Positions 1 through 5,934 of a stretch of DNA of 11,060 bases are shown here, in pieces. Every line of letters starts with the position of its first letter. Positions within the stretch are counted from its first letter, which is position 1. The notes beneath the pieces were generated by a model. It saw only the letters and a program-made list of their open reading frames with translations, did no database searches and had not been told where the DNA came from. The position numbers and the translations under genes were made by a program. This stretch comes from Nitrososphaerales archaeon TH703. Its GTDB lineage: Archaea; Thermoproteota; Nitrososphaeria; Nitrososphaerales; Nitrososphaeraceae. The DNA is taken from positions 1 through 11,060 of the forward strand of contig JAATVL010000141.1 in NCBI GenBank assembly GCA_014523525.1, given 5' to 3'.

Positions 1-1
1 A

Positions 2-451
2 TTTAATGAAAGAAAAGTGAGTTATGTAATACATGCAGGAGATTATGTTTTCCCTGGCGTAGTAAAGGAATTTAAAAACTTTAACGGCAAACTGGTAGGA
101 GTACTTGGAAACAACGATGGTGAAAAATTTGGCTTGCTAAAAAATTTTCAAGAAATTGGCGGAGAGCTGCACGGAGAATTTGGGGACCTTGAATTAGATG
201 GTCTCAGAATAGCTATATATCATGGAACAAATAATAAATTAACTGACGCTATCATTGCAAGTCAAATATACGATTTGGTCATTTGTGGACATACTCATCA
301 GAAACGCGGTGATAAAATAGGCAATACTTTGGTATTAAACCCTGGTTGCGCACACAAGAACTTTCCAAATATAGATGGAATGATTGAGACAGAGCCATCA
401 GTCATAATATTCAATACTTCTAATAAATCCTACCAATTTGTCAGATTGTAA
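2..451 (+). CDS. YfcE/MJ0936-type metallophosphodiesterase, 5'-truncated by window edge
   Basis: Calcineurin-like metallophosphoesterase of the small YfcE/MJ0936 type, which hydrolyses phosphodiesters with two bound metal ions, probably in the cytosol. The reading frame is open to the left edge: codons from base 2 encode FNERK directly before VSYVIHAGD, so the GTG at 17 is an internal valine rather than the start. Metal-binding motifs appear in family order: HAGDYV (GD block), LGNNDG (GNxD block), YHG, and GHTH near the C-terminal third. The first block, DxH, which lies near the N-terminus in this family, is outside the window together with roughly 20-30 residues. The C-terminal part (LVLNPGC) is also typical. 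The physiological substrate cannot be deduced. The gene converges on aIF5A with about 60 bases between the stop codons. Confidence 0.88.
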   Translation, partial: FNERKVSYVIHAGDYVFPGVVKEFKNFNGKLVGVLGNNDGEKFGLLKNFQEIGGELHGEFGDLELDGLRIAIYHGTNNKLTDAIIASQIYDLVICGHTHQKRGDKIGNTLVLNPGCAHKNFPNIDGMIETEPSVIIFNTSNKSYQFVRL

Positions 452-502
452 AATATCCTTTTATGATAAGCCTGGTGGTAAGGATTTCATAAATGTCCCC
501 GT

Positions 503-520
503 AGCTAGATCTAGCTTTTT
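503..520 (+). terminator. Perfect 14-bp palindrome followed by T5, between convergent genes
   Basis: AGCTAGATCTAGCT (503-516) equals its own reverse complement and runs directly into a T-tract ending at 520. It could fold as a 5-bp stem with a GATC loop and act as a 3'-end signal for the upstream phosphodiesterase gene. It overlaps the aIF5A stop codon (CTA at 511-513). Archaeal termination depends mainly on U-tracts, so the hairpin may be incidental. A second weak inverted repeat (ATCCTT near 455, AAGGAT near 480) lies just upstream. Confidence 0.35.
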
Positions 521-903
521 ATTCTAATTATTTTTACCCTTTCAAGAACTTTCCAATATTCAACTTCTGCTCCTTGCACAATTTTATCTCTTATTTCGTC
601 TAGCACTGATGAAGTTTCAAACATTTCAAATGTCTCAAGATCCATTACCTGAAAAGTTTCTCCAGAAATGGAAATGATCTGACCGTTTCTCTTATCGATA
701 AGGGGAACATCTACGCTGGCAGAAACAGGGGAGACCAAGCCATGTTTCGACCCAGTGAAAACAGAGATTGCAGAGACTCTCGCTTTTGCTGAACCATGTT
801 TTCCAGGCTTACTGTGATCATATGATACTATTCTGCAAGGTTCGTTGTCTATAATGATATAGGAGCCTACCTTTAGACTCCCTAAATCCATTGGTTTGCT
901 CAA
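511..903 (-). CDS. eif5A: Translation initiation/elongation factor aIF5A
   Basis: Archaeal homologue of eIF5A, which binds the ribosome near the E site and relieves stalling, notably at proline-rich stretches. At 130 residues it is of normal family length. The N-terminal SH3-like domain carries the loop SKPGKHGSAKAR. Lys35 in PGKHG is the residue modified to hypusine or deoxyhypusine in this family. The C-terminal half (about 65-130) is the OB-fold domain, with VPLIDKRNGQIISISG and a lysine-rich end. The chosen start is TTG at 903 (reading MSKPMDLGSLK). An in-frame ATG at 891 is possible, but SKP near the N-terminus fits the family as I know it. A TATA-like element (TTAAATATG, 932-940) sits about 33 bases upstream, implying its own promoter and a very short leader. 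No deoxyhypusine synthase gene is in the window. Confidence 0.95.
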   Translation of the reverse strand: MSKPMDLGSLKVGSYIIIDNEPCRIVSYDHSKPGKHGSAKARVSAISVFTGSKHGLVSPVSASVDVPLIDKRNGQIISISGETFQVMDLETFEMFETSSVLDEIRDKIVQGAEVEYWKVLERVKIIRIKS

Positions 904-931
904 TATTGGTCGAAAAAATAGAAAATTGTTT

Positions 932-957
932 CATATTTAACGGTTCTGATCAGAACC
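932..957 (-). promoter_or_regulatory. aIF5A promoter: TATA-like box preceded by a 16-bp perfect palindrome
   Basis: On the minus strand the order is GGTTCTGATCAGAACC (942-957), then TTAAATATG (932-940), then about 28 bases to the TTG start of aIF5A. The 16-mer is identical to its reverse complement. It occupies the position of the BRE/upstream edge of the promoter, so a dimeric regulator bound there could compete with TFB/TBP. It also begins only three bases after the stop codon of the preceding gene (961-963), so a hairpin in that gene's 3' end is the alternative. No long T-tract follows it on either strand, which favours an operator over a terminator. Confidence 0.45.
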
Positions 958-960
958 AGA

Positions 961-1602
961 TTATCTTAGTTTTTCTAAAATAGAAAAGCTCACAAGATTA
1001 ATTAGAGCTATCCCTTTCCTTGCAACATCCCTTCTTGTTTTTTCACAATAGTTCTGATCAGTTTGATGAGTCTTTTTACCTTCGACTTCCAAAATTATGA
1101 TATTGTCGGCGTGTGGAAAAATAAAAGGTAATTTCTTATTATTGATAAATTTTAAATTTCCCAAGTTAGCACTAACAACCATATCTCTTCTTGAGAGAAT
1201 TCCTGCTATGTCTCTTAATTCACTATTATCGTGCGCATATCTTGTATAATAAATAGAAACATAACTTACTTTTTCGTGATATTTTTCGAATAATTCTGCT
1301 TCATTATTAAAGAGAAACAGCGAACTGTTAGGACTCTGATATTTTGAAATCCCTTCAACCATTTTTTGCAGGCCATCATATTTGACAATAATATAATGAT
1401 TTGAATTATTTGGGAAATACGGCCTACTTTCAAAAGCAAATGTAGCCGTAGCAAAATACAAATCTTTTACAACATCAGAGTTCTTCCAATACTCAATTAG
1501 GTTTTGAGCATTGTTGTCCCTTGGATAACAAACGTATCCACAAGGAGCATTCAAATTATCATTCAATTCTAGAACCCCTAATTGGAAGGGTATATTTATC
1601 AT
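961..1602 (-). CDS. Uncharacterised 213-residue protein
   Basis: I do not recognise this protein. The frame is open from ATG 1602 to TAA 961 with ordinary soluble-protein composition, no signal peptide and no membrane span. The N-terminal half contains aromatic-rich segments (ATATFAFESRPYF about 51-63; VSYVSIYYTRYAH about 112-124). The C-terminal part has a hydrophobic strand followed by charged residues (IIILEVEGKK, 168-177), then a basic, probably helical region (EKTRRDVARKG). E174-x-K176 after a beta-strand resembles the second half of a PD-(D/E)xK nuclease motif, but the preceding acidic residue (D166) is very close and the match is weak. The glycosyltransferase gene upstream lies on the same strand 70 bases away, so they may be co-transcribed. 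aIF5A downstream seems to have its own promoter. Confidence 0.8.
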   Translation of the reverse strand: MINIPFQLGVLELNDNLNAPCGYVCYPRDNNAQNLIEYWKNSDVVKDLYFATATFAFESRPYFPNNSNHYIIVKYDGLQKMVEGISKYQSPNSSLFLFNNEAELFEKYHEKVSYVSIYYTRYAHDNSELRDIAGILSRRDMVVSANLGNLKFINNKKLPFIFPHADNIIILEVEGKKTHQTDQNYCEKTRRDVARKGIALINLVSFSILEKLR

Positions 1603-1672
1603 TTTTTATTTTGTCCTTTAGATTATTCTTTTGAAATCAAATTTTTAGAAATTCTAATTACATGACAAGGAA

Positions 1673-2542
1673 TTATTTTGTACTTCGAGCAGTATGCCAT
1701 AATGCACTGTCTAAGTTTTTAACTTTCGCCATATAGAACGGGATCATGATATAGCATAAGCAGGTAGAAATTGCCCCATTGGGGTTTCTCATTGCTACAC
1801 GGATAAATTCTACGATAGCCGTTTTCAGAGTAAGCTGATTCTTAATCCCGTAACCAAGCTTTTTCATCTGACTGTGTCCCTTTGTTGCCCGAATTACCTG
1901 TGAACAAAAATCTACAAATGACTTTGCTGGTTGGAACTGGACAATAGCCTTGGGGTTAAAGACAACATCGTAACCCATTTCCATCACTTTACCTTGTAGG
2001 TATAGGTCTATAGATATTAGAGTTTCAGGGATAGTTATTTTTTTAGCTATATCCGATCTAATTGATAATCCCCTTCCCATTACAGTGTACTCACAAAGCT
2101 GTCTCTTCCTTACTGATTCTAACCAATCACCAACAAAAATTGTACCTTGTGCGGGAATTCCTTTACTTGGAATTGCTCTTGGGTTAGATGCACATATACC
2201 CACATTATTGTTGATTTTGTTAATTAATTCCAATGTGCAATCCGGATTTGGCTTCACATCAGCATCATATAGCACAATTATTTCACCCGTTGCATTTCGT
2301 ATTATGTCATTCCAGGCTTTCCCTGCTCCTCTCCTATTGTCATTATGAAGGAAAATTATTTTTTTGGAATGATTTTTCATAAATTGGTTTACAATATTTG
2401 GGGTATTGTCGGTTGAATCATCTGAGATGATAATTTCAGAAAGATTAATTGAATGTAAATTTGAATGAAGTACACTCTCTAAAATCGTCTTTATGTTTGA
2501 TTCTTCATTGTAAGATGGAATTCCAATAGAGACCGTGGTCAA
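1673..2542 (-). CDS. Family 2 glycosyltransferase
   Basis: GT-A fold, family GT2 enzyme that transfers a sugar from a nucleotide- or dolichol-linked donor. It is probably used for surface glycans, glycolipids or protein glycosylation. It opens with the nucleotide-binding strand VSIGIPSYNEE (4-14). Asp41-Asp42 in ISDDSTD follow, then the metal-binding DxD as DAD (93-95) after the strand EIIVLY. The acceptor region has VMGRGLSIRSD (154-164) and a late acidic site around ISIDLYLQGKVMEMGY. QVIRATKGH (215-223) resembles the QxxRW-type segment of processive GT2 enzymes. A single hydrophobic stretch near 258-272 could anchor it to the membrane, but there is no multi-span domain. The start is TTG 2542, with a purine-rich Shine-Dalgarno-like AGAGGAG at 2544-2550. 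Donor and acceptor cannot be told from sequence. Confidence 0.9.
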   Translation of the reverse strand: MTTVSIGIPSYNEESNIKTILESVLHSNLHSINLSEIIISDDSTDNTPNIVNQFMKNHSKKIIFLHNDNRRGAGKAWNDIIRNATGEIIVLYDADVKPNPDCTLELINKINNNVGICASNPRAIPSKGIPAQGTIFVGDWLESVRKRQLCEYTVMGRGLSIRSDIAKKITIPETLISIDLYLQGKVMEMGYDVVFNPKAIVQFQPAKSFVDFCSQVIRATKGHSQMKKLGYGIKNQLTLKTAIVEFIRVAMRNPNGAISTCLCYIMIPFYMAKVKNLDSALWHTARSTK

Positions 2543-2652
2543 ACTCCTCTAATTTACAAAGTTACATATTTTACTCTTCAGATACTTTGATGAATAATGT
2601 ATTAGAATATCTATATTTTTGAATTGATCAAATATGAATATATTTACAAAAA
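2543..2652. promoter_or_regulatory. Divergent promoter region, glycosyltransferase / hemB-like gene
   Basis: This 110-base, very A+T-rich gap separates two genes that point away from each other. For the plus strand, a TATA-like CTATATTTTT (2611-2620) lies about 35 bases before the ATG at 2653. No Shine-Dalgarno is visible there, which suits a short leader. For the minus strand, AAAATATG-like sequence near 2564-2571 lies about 25 bases before the TTG at 2542, although that gene also has a good purine-rich site next to its start. The box positions are estimates by eye. Confidence 0.4.
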
Positions 2653-3582
2653 ATGTATAGTTTAGAATTGACCTTTCAAAGTACCTGTCGTACACCTTTA
2701 TTGAAAACAAGTAATCTGATTACTCCTATTATTATAGGAAAAAAGTCAGCGTCTAATAGTAGTGGACTTCATGTTATATCGGATAGGAACCTATTAGAAA
2801 AACTTGAAAAAATTCTAGCATTACATTTAGACAAGATAATTATTTTTGGGGTTCCTGAATTGCATGATTCATCTGGATCACAAGCATGGAATAATAAAGG
2901 AATTGTTCAAAATACACTGAGAATTATAAGAGAAAGCTTTGGTAACAAGATCCAGATTATTGCAGATGTCTGTGTATGTCAGTATAATCTATCAGGACAC
3001 TGTGGCGTAGTAAATCAAAATAACTATGTAGACAATGATAAGACTTTGAAACTCATGTCAAAGATTTCCCTGAGTTATGCTGAATCTGGGGCTGACATGG
3101 TTGCACCTTCTTCTATGATGGATGGATTGGTAATGTCTATTAGGAACAAACTTAACGATAATGGATTTAGAGATACTAAAATAATGTCATTTTCAAAACA
3201 GTTTTCTGGTCTTTATTCACCGTTTCGCCTCACCACATTTAATAAATTTTCAAAAATGGACAAGTCCACTTATCAAATTGGCTACTCTAATTCGAGGGAG
3301 ATTCTGAGAAAAATAGAAGTGGATTTACATGAAGGAGCGGATATAATAACAATAAAACCTTCTTTTAATAATATTGATTTGATAAGTAGAATCTTTGACA
3401 TGGCCAATTGTAAAATAGCGGTTCAACAAGTTTCTGGTGAATATGCAATGGTAAAAGCTGCATCGCGCAATAGACTAATCGATGAAAACGAATGGATTAT
3501 TGGATATTTTGCTTCTATGATAAGAGCGGGGGTAGATTTTATAATATCATATGGGGCTGAAGACATAGCTGCCTTGCTTTAG
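2653..3582 (+). CDS. Divergent HemB (5-aminolevulinate dehydratase / porphobilinogen synthase) family protein
   Basis: Member of the porphobilinogen synthase family, whose classical members condense two 5-aminolevulinates in heme, siroheme and cobalamin synthesis. The family blocks are all present: FGVPELHDSSGSQAWN (65-80), ADVCVCQYNLSGHCGV (104-119), APSSMMDG (151-158), IMSFSKQFSG (177-186), EGADIITIKP (227-236) and VSGEYAMVKAA (260-270). The three zinc cysteines (107, 109, 117), the Schiff-base lysine of the VKP block (Lys235), Arg192 of PFR, and Ser261 are kept. Several features differ from the usual enzyme. The SYSAK block is one residue short, so Lys182 matches the other active-site lysine only with a gap. 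MMDG is preceded by Ser instead of Asp. The lid segment after PFR has lost the usual DAA and GDR signature, with Lys204 where Arg is normal. At 309 residues it is slightly short at the N-terminus. It may be a paralogue with changed chemistry or a lost activity. I leave the symbol blank for that reason. Confidence 0.85.
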   Translation: MYSLELTFQSTCRTPLLKTSNLITPIIIGKKSASNSSGLHVISDRNLLEKLEKILALHLDKIIIFGVPELHDSSGSQAWNNKGIVQNTLRIIRESFGNKIQIIADVCVCQYNLSGHCGVVNQNNYVDNDKTLKLMSKISLSYAESGADMVAPSSMMDGLVMSIRNKLNDNGFRDTKIMSFSKQFSGLYSPFRLTTFNKFSKMDKSTYQIGYSNSREILRKIEVDLHEGADIITIKPSFNNIDLISRIFDMANCKIAVQQVSGEYAMVKAASRNRLIDENEWIIGYFASMIRAGVDFIISYGAEDIAALL

Positions 3583-3673
3583 GACTTTAATAATGATTAT
3601 AATGATTCTTTCGTGCTTTAAAAATGCTAGTTTGTAATAACTGGATTCAAGATAAAGCCTGTGTTTTAAGTCA

Positions 3674-3686
3674 TTTTTATTTTTTT
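3674..3686 (+). terminator. T-rich 3' signal downstream of hemB-like gene
   Basis: TTTTTATTTTTTT follows the plus-strand stop codon by about 90 bases and overlaps the last lysine codons and stop of the converging rps8e gene. U-tracts of this kind are the main archaeal transcription-termination signal and are also where FttA assists. The assignment is by sequence only. The tract could simply reflect AAA lysine codons in rps8e. Confidence 0.35.
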
Positions 3687-4063
3687 AACTGGATTGCGTT
3701 GATTAAACCTACTTGACCTGGTCTTGATACTACTCTGGCCAGCCCTAATTCAGTTTCTATAACGGTACCTTTAGTAATTACCCCTCTTCTTTCGTAGTCT
3801 TTGTTAGCTGCATTTTTGATAACTCTCAATACCTTTGACTTTGTAGTTTTCTTCTCCTCGGGATTTGAAATGTTTGCAAATTCAACAGTTTTTAGAGCCG
3901 TTTTGTTGTTATTTCCACGCACTCTTCTTGTCACTTTTACATTGCTTCCAATTACGGCCTCATTCGGATACCTATCTATCTCAAATTTGCGTCTACCGCG
4001 CATGGCAATTTTTCTACCCCCAGTGTACTTCCGCCCGCATAGATTCTCTATGGATTTTTTCAT
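3677..4063 (-). CDS. rps8e: 30S ribosomal protein S8e
   Basis: Archaeal/eukaryotic small-subunit ribosomal protein S8e, absent from bacteria. Its 128 residues match archaeal family members. It starts with a basic rRNA-binding region (GRKYTGGRKIAMRGRRKFEIDRYPNEA, with TGG and the RGRRK cluster). It continues with VTRRVRGNNNKTALKTVEFANI, and ends with the family's most conserved part: NAANKDYERRGVITKG, then TVIETELGLARVVSRPGQVG (about 88-121). The ATG at 4063 is the only plausible start. The gene lies downstream of scpB on the same strand, 58 bases away, with a TATA-like box in between, so it may be transcribed both with scpAB and from its own promoter. Confidence 0.95.
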   Translation of the reverse strand: MKKSIENLCGRKYTGGRKIAMRGRRKFEIDRYPNEAVIGSNVKVTRRVRGNNNKTALKTVEFANISNPEEKKTTKSKVLRVIKNAANKDYERRGVITKGTVIETELGLARVVSRPGQVGLINAIQLKK

Positions 4064-4084
4064 CTTTGCATAAATGAAATTGAT

Positions 4085-4094
4085 CCATATTAAG
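4085..4094 (-). promoter_or_regulatory. TATA-like box for rps8e
   Basis: CTTAATATGG on the minus strand is centred about 26 bases before the rps8e ATG at 4063. That is the spacing expected between an archaeal TATA box and a transcription start lying at or next to the start codon (leaderless mRNA). No Shine-Dalgarno is seen before the ATG. Confidence 0.45.
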
Positions 4095-4121
4095 AGGTTT
4101 TCTATCCAGTTAGAATAATCA

Positions 4122-4634
4122 TCACTTTACAACCATTTTGCTTTTGAGTACGTTGAGATCATTTATTCCAAAATATTCTTGGAATTTTCTACTTGTTCTA
4201 TATATTTTCATTCGTCCTAAACGTTCCGATTCAATAAATGAATGAGCTCTTAGCTCCTTGAGATGGGTATAGACCTGGCTTCCACGGATCTGAACCAACC
4301 TTTTTGATGTAATTGGTTGCTCATAAGCAATAAATGATAAAGTTTTCAGGGCGCCCACCGGGATCAGGGGCTGTTGAGCAAATCGTCGAATAAGGGGCAT
4401 GTATGCAGGTTTCACTTGAAATACAAATTTGTCGTCATCGAGTTGTGCTATTTCCAGAGCAGTCAAAACTTTTTGCATTTTCTTAACTAATTCATTTAAT
4501 AATTGGACTACTTTTTCCTTTGAATTTATTCCTGCTGCCCTCATCAAGTCATTAATGGATAAAGGCCTACCAGCAGCATACAGAGCTGCTTCAATTCTAG
4601 CACTGATTTCACCGTCAGGAAGTGACTGAGGCAC
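4122..4634 (-). CDS. scpB: Segregation and condensation protein B (ScpB)
   Basis: Kleisin-interacting (KITE) subunit of the SMC-ScpA-ScpB condensin-like complex, which organises and segregates chromosomes in the nucleoid. Two winged-helix domains are evident: residues about 8-80 (EAALYAAGRPLSINDLMRAAG, typical first helix-turn-helix) and about 88-160. The second contains the family hallmark ALKTLSFIAYEQPITSKRL, then IRGSQVYTHLKELRAHSFIE and GRMKIYRTSRKFQEYFG. The 170 residues are close to bacterial ScpB size. The start is GTG at 4634. The scpA stop lies 24 bases upstream, so the two are surely one transcript. The SMC ATPase gene is not in the window. Confidence 0.94.
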   Translation of the reverse strand: MPQSLPDGEISARIEAALYAAGRPLSINDLMRAAGINSKEKVVQLLNELVKKMQKVLTALEIAQLDDDKFVFQVKPAYMPLIRRFAQQPLIPVGALKTLSFIAYEQPITSKRLVQIRGSQVYTHLKELRAHSFIESERLGRMKIYRTSRKFQEYFGINDLNVLKSKMVVK

Positions 4635-4658
4635 CTGTGTCTAAGTAATTAAGCTTTG

Positions 4659-5342
4659 TTAATCAATGTTTTCGTTTAATGAAATCAATATTTCTTCATC
4701 TTTTTGCTCAAGAAATATTTTTCTCTTCATGGCAAGATATAGAAGAGCAATAAAGCACCTCACTATTTCTATTTGGTTCATTTTTAACGTAAGATTCTTA
4801 AATTCAACAGATTTGTCTGCAGTTACTATATCAAAAATCATATCCTCATAAGATTGCAAAATCTTCTCAAACTTCATTAAATACTCATCAAAGTTGAATG
4901 TCTCTACAGATTCCAGATTGAGTTGATTTCTCCTAGGTCTTGGATTTGCCAAGGCATTGATCATGTTTTCAAGTACGTGCAATAATTCTTCTAAAGTCAC
5001 GGGATAAGTAGGTTCTATTCTAAAAGGAATTTCAATTGGCTTTAAATTTGGAATAGGTTTGATATCAACAACCTCGATCCCCTTTTTGGTTTTGGAGATT
5101 TTTTCTAGTTGTAAGATGCTCTCTACCTTTAAGCGATAGATTAGCGAAGAAGATAATGCAGCTATCCCGCACATTCGAAGGTCTTTTTTTCCACTATTAT
5201 TGATTAATTTTAACAACATTTCCAATAGTAATGAGATATCTATTTCCCAAACATCTTTCTTTGATAAAACTGAAGGATTAAAAAGTAAATCAAGCGGTGG
5301 TTGTGAAATGCTTTTCTTTGTTGTTATGTCCGCTTCCGACAT
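4659..5342 (-). CDS. scpA: Segregation and condensation protein A (ScpA, kleisin)
   Basis: Kleisin subunit that bridges the SMC heads and recruits ScpB. The N-terminal part has the family layout PLDLLFNPSVLSKKDVWEIDISLLLEMLLKLI (about 16-47), comparable to the PLELLLxLI...xIWDIPI block of bacterial ScpA. A poorly conserved, charged linker with the proline-rich segment VDIKPIPNLKPIEIPF follows. A C-terminal winged helix (about 175-225; NQIEIVRCFIALLYLAMKRKIFLEQKDEEILISL) closes the protein and would contact the SMC ATPase head. Its 227 residues are at the short end for ScpA. It is the first gene of scpA-scpB-(rps8e), and is divergent from the UPF0147 gene. The ATG at 5342 follows a TATA-like stretch near 5366-5377. 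Confidence 0.9.
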   Translation of the reverse strand: MSEADITTKKSISQPPLDLLFNPSVLSKKDVWEIDISLLLEMLLKLINNSGKKDLRMCGIAALSSSLIYRLKVESILQLEKISKTKKGIEVVDIKPIPNLKPIEIPFRIEPTYPVTLEELLHVLENMINALANPRPRRNQLNLESVETFNFDEYLMKFEKILQSYEDMIFDIVTADKSVEFKNLTLKMNQIEIVRCFIALLYLAMKRKIFLEQKDEEILISLNENID

Positions 5343-5467
5343 GTATGATTAGAACTGAATTTTGATAATATTAATTTGTATTGTCTAATAAAATTTAGAT
5401 TTACTATAAATTTATGTCAGTAAGTATGTAAAAACATTCAAAAGTCACTGTTTTGTAAAGTAAAAAA
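5343..5467. promoter_or_regulatory. Divergent promoter region, scpA / UPF0147 gene
   Basis: A 125-base A+T-rich gap between divergent genes. On the minus strand AAATTAATATTA (about 5366-5377) lies some 25-30 bases before the scpA ATG. On the plus strand TATAAATTTA (about 5405-5414) would start transcription near 5436, leaving a leader of about 30-50 bases before the UPF0147 gene. These are TATA-like matches by eye in sequence that is A+T-rich throughout. Confidence 0.35.
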
Positions 5468-5773
5468 GTGAAGAGTGTTACGTCAATGGCTTCAAAGAAA
5501 GAGATAAGGAACAAAGAGAATCAAGAGCGGCTTGCAAATGCAATTAGCACTTTGGACAGTATAGCTAGAAATAATAATATTCAAAAAAACATTCGAAATA
5601 TTGTAAGAGAGATCTTGACTGGAATAAAAGATGAAAAAAATGGATCTATTTCTGTCAGAGCAGCAAATACTATAAGTATGCTCGACAATGTGACTCAGAA
5701 TCCACAGATGCAATCTCACATACGAACGCTGCTGTGGCAGGTAGTTTCAACACTTGAAAGTATAAGAGAATAG
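5468..5773 (+). CDS. UPF0147 family protein
   Basis: Small, all-helical archaeal protein of the UPF0147 family, whose function I do not know. Two tandem copies of a similar helical unit are visible: LANAISTLDSIARNNNIQKNIRNIVREI (about 22-49) and AANTISMLDNVTQNPQMQSHIRTLLWQVVSTLE (about 65-97). Each has a TLD/MLD core, a turn with NN/NP, and an xIRxxxxx helix. The listed GTG start at 5468 gives 101 residues. The ATG at 5486 gives 95 (MASKKEIRNK), and I think it is about as likely, since conserved sequence begins well after it. The gene is divergent from scpA. It is probably cytosolic and may self-associate through its helices. Confidence 0.85.
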   Translation: MKSVTSMASKKEIRNKENQERLANAISTLDSIARNNNIQKNIRNIVREILTGIKDEKNGSISVRAANTISMLDNVTQNPQMQSHIRTLLWQVVSTLESIRE

Positions 5774-5790
5774 GAATCTCATCACAGAAA

Positions 5791-5934
5791 TCAAGAAGAG
5801 TCAATATTCTTGGCTTGCTTTAATTGAGGGGGCAGTTTCTCAAGTTTGTGGGTAGGATTAGCAAGGTAATGTCTAGATGCGCCCTCCCCGCTGAGTACAA
5901 TATTACAATTAATACATTTGTATCTTATAGCCAA
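5791..5934 (-). CDS. Small C2H2-type zinc-finger protein, 47 residues, TTG start
   Basis: A short frame from TTG 5934 to TGA 5791 reads MAIRYKCINC at its N-terminus. It carries Cys7-x2-Cys10, then His22 and His29 (C-x2-C-x11-H-x6-H), followed by THKLEKLPPQLKQ. This is the spacing of a single zinc finger with a basic, probably helical tail. An in-frame stop (5935-5937) sits directly before the TTG, so no longer form exists and no ATG or GTG start is available. A TATA-like element TTTAGATAT (5958-5966, minus strand) is centred about 28 bases upstream, which fits a leaderless mRNA. The architecture parallels the other small zinc-finger gene at 9953-10132. Function unknown; nucleic-acid or protein binding is only an inference from the fold. 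Confidence 0.6.
   Translation of the reverse strand: MAIRYKCINCNIVLSGEGASRHYLANPTHKLEKLPPQLKQAKNIDSS

Noticed and set aside
1051..1061. Second copy of GTTCTGATCAG as a regulatory site
   Set aside because: It is inside a coding sequence and the full 16-bp symmetry is lost, so it may be coincidence. It is mentioned only with the aIF5A palindrome.
2085..2348. 87-codon plus-strand frame inside the glycosyltransferase
   Set aside because: It lies fully antisense to the GT2 catalytic domain, including the DAD motif, and has no promoter-like sequence of its own.
2976..3000. Three clustered cysteines in the HemB-like protein considered as a zinc ribbon
   Set aside because: They are the standard zinc site of the porphobilinogen synthase family (DVCxC...GHCG), not a separate domain.
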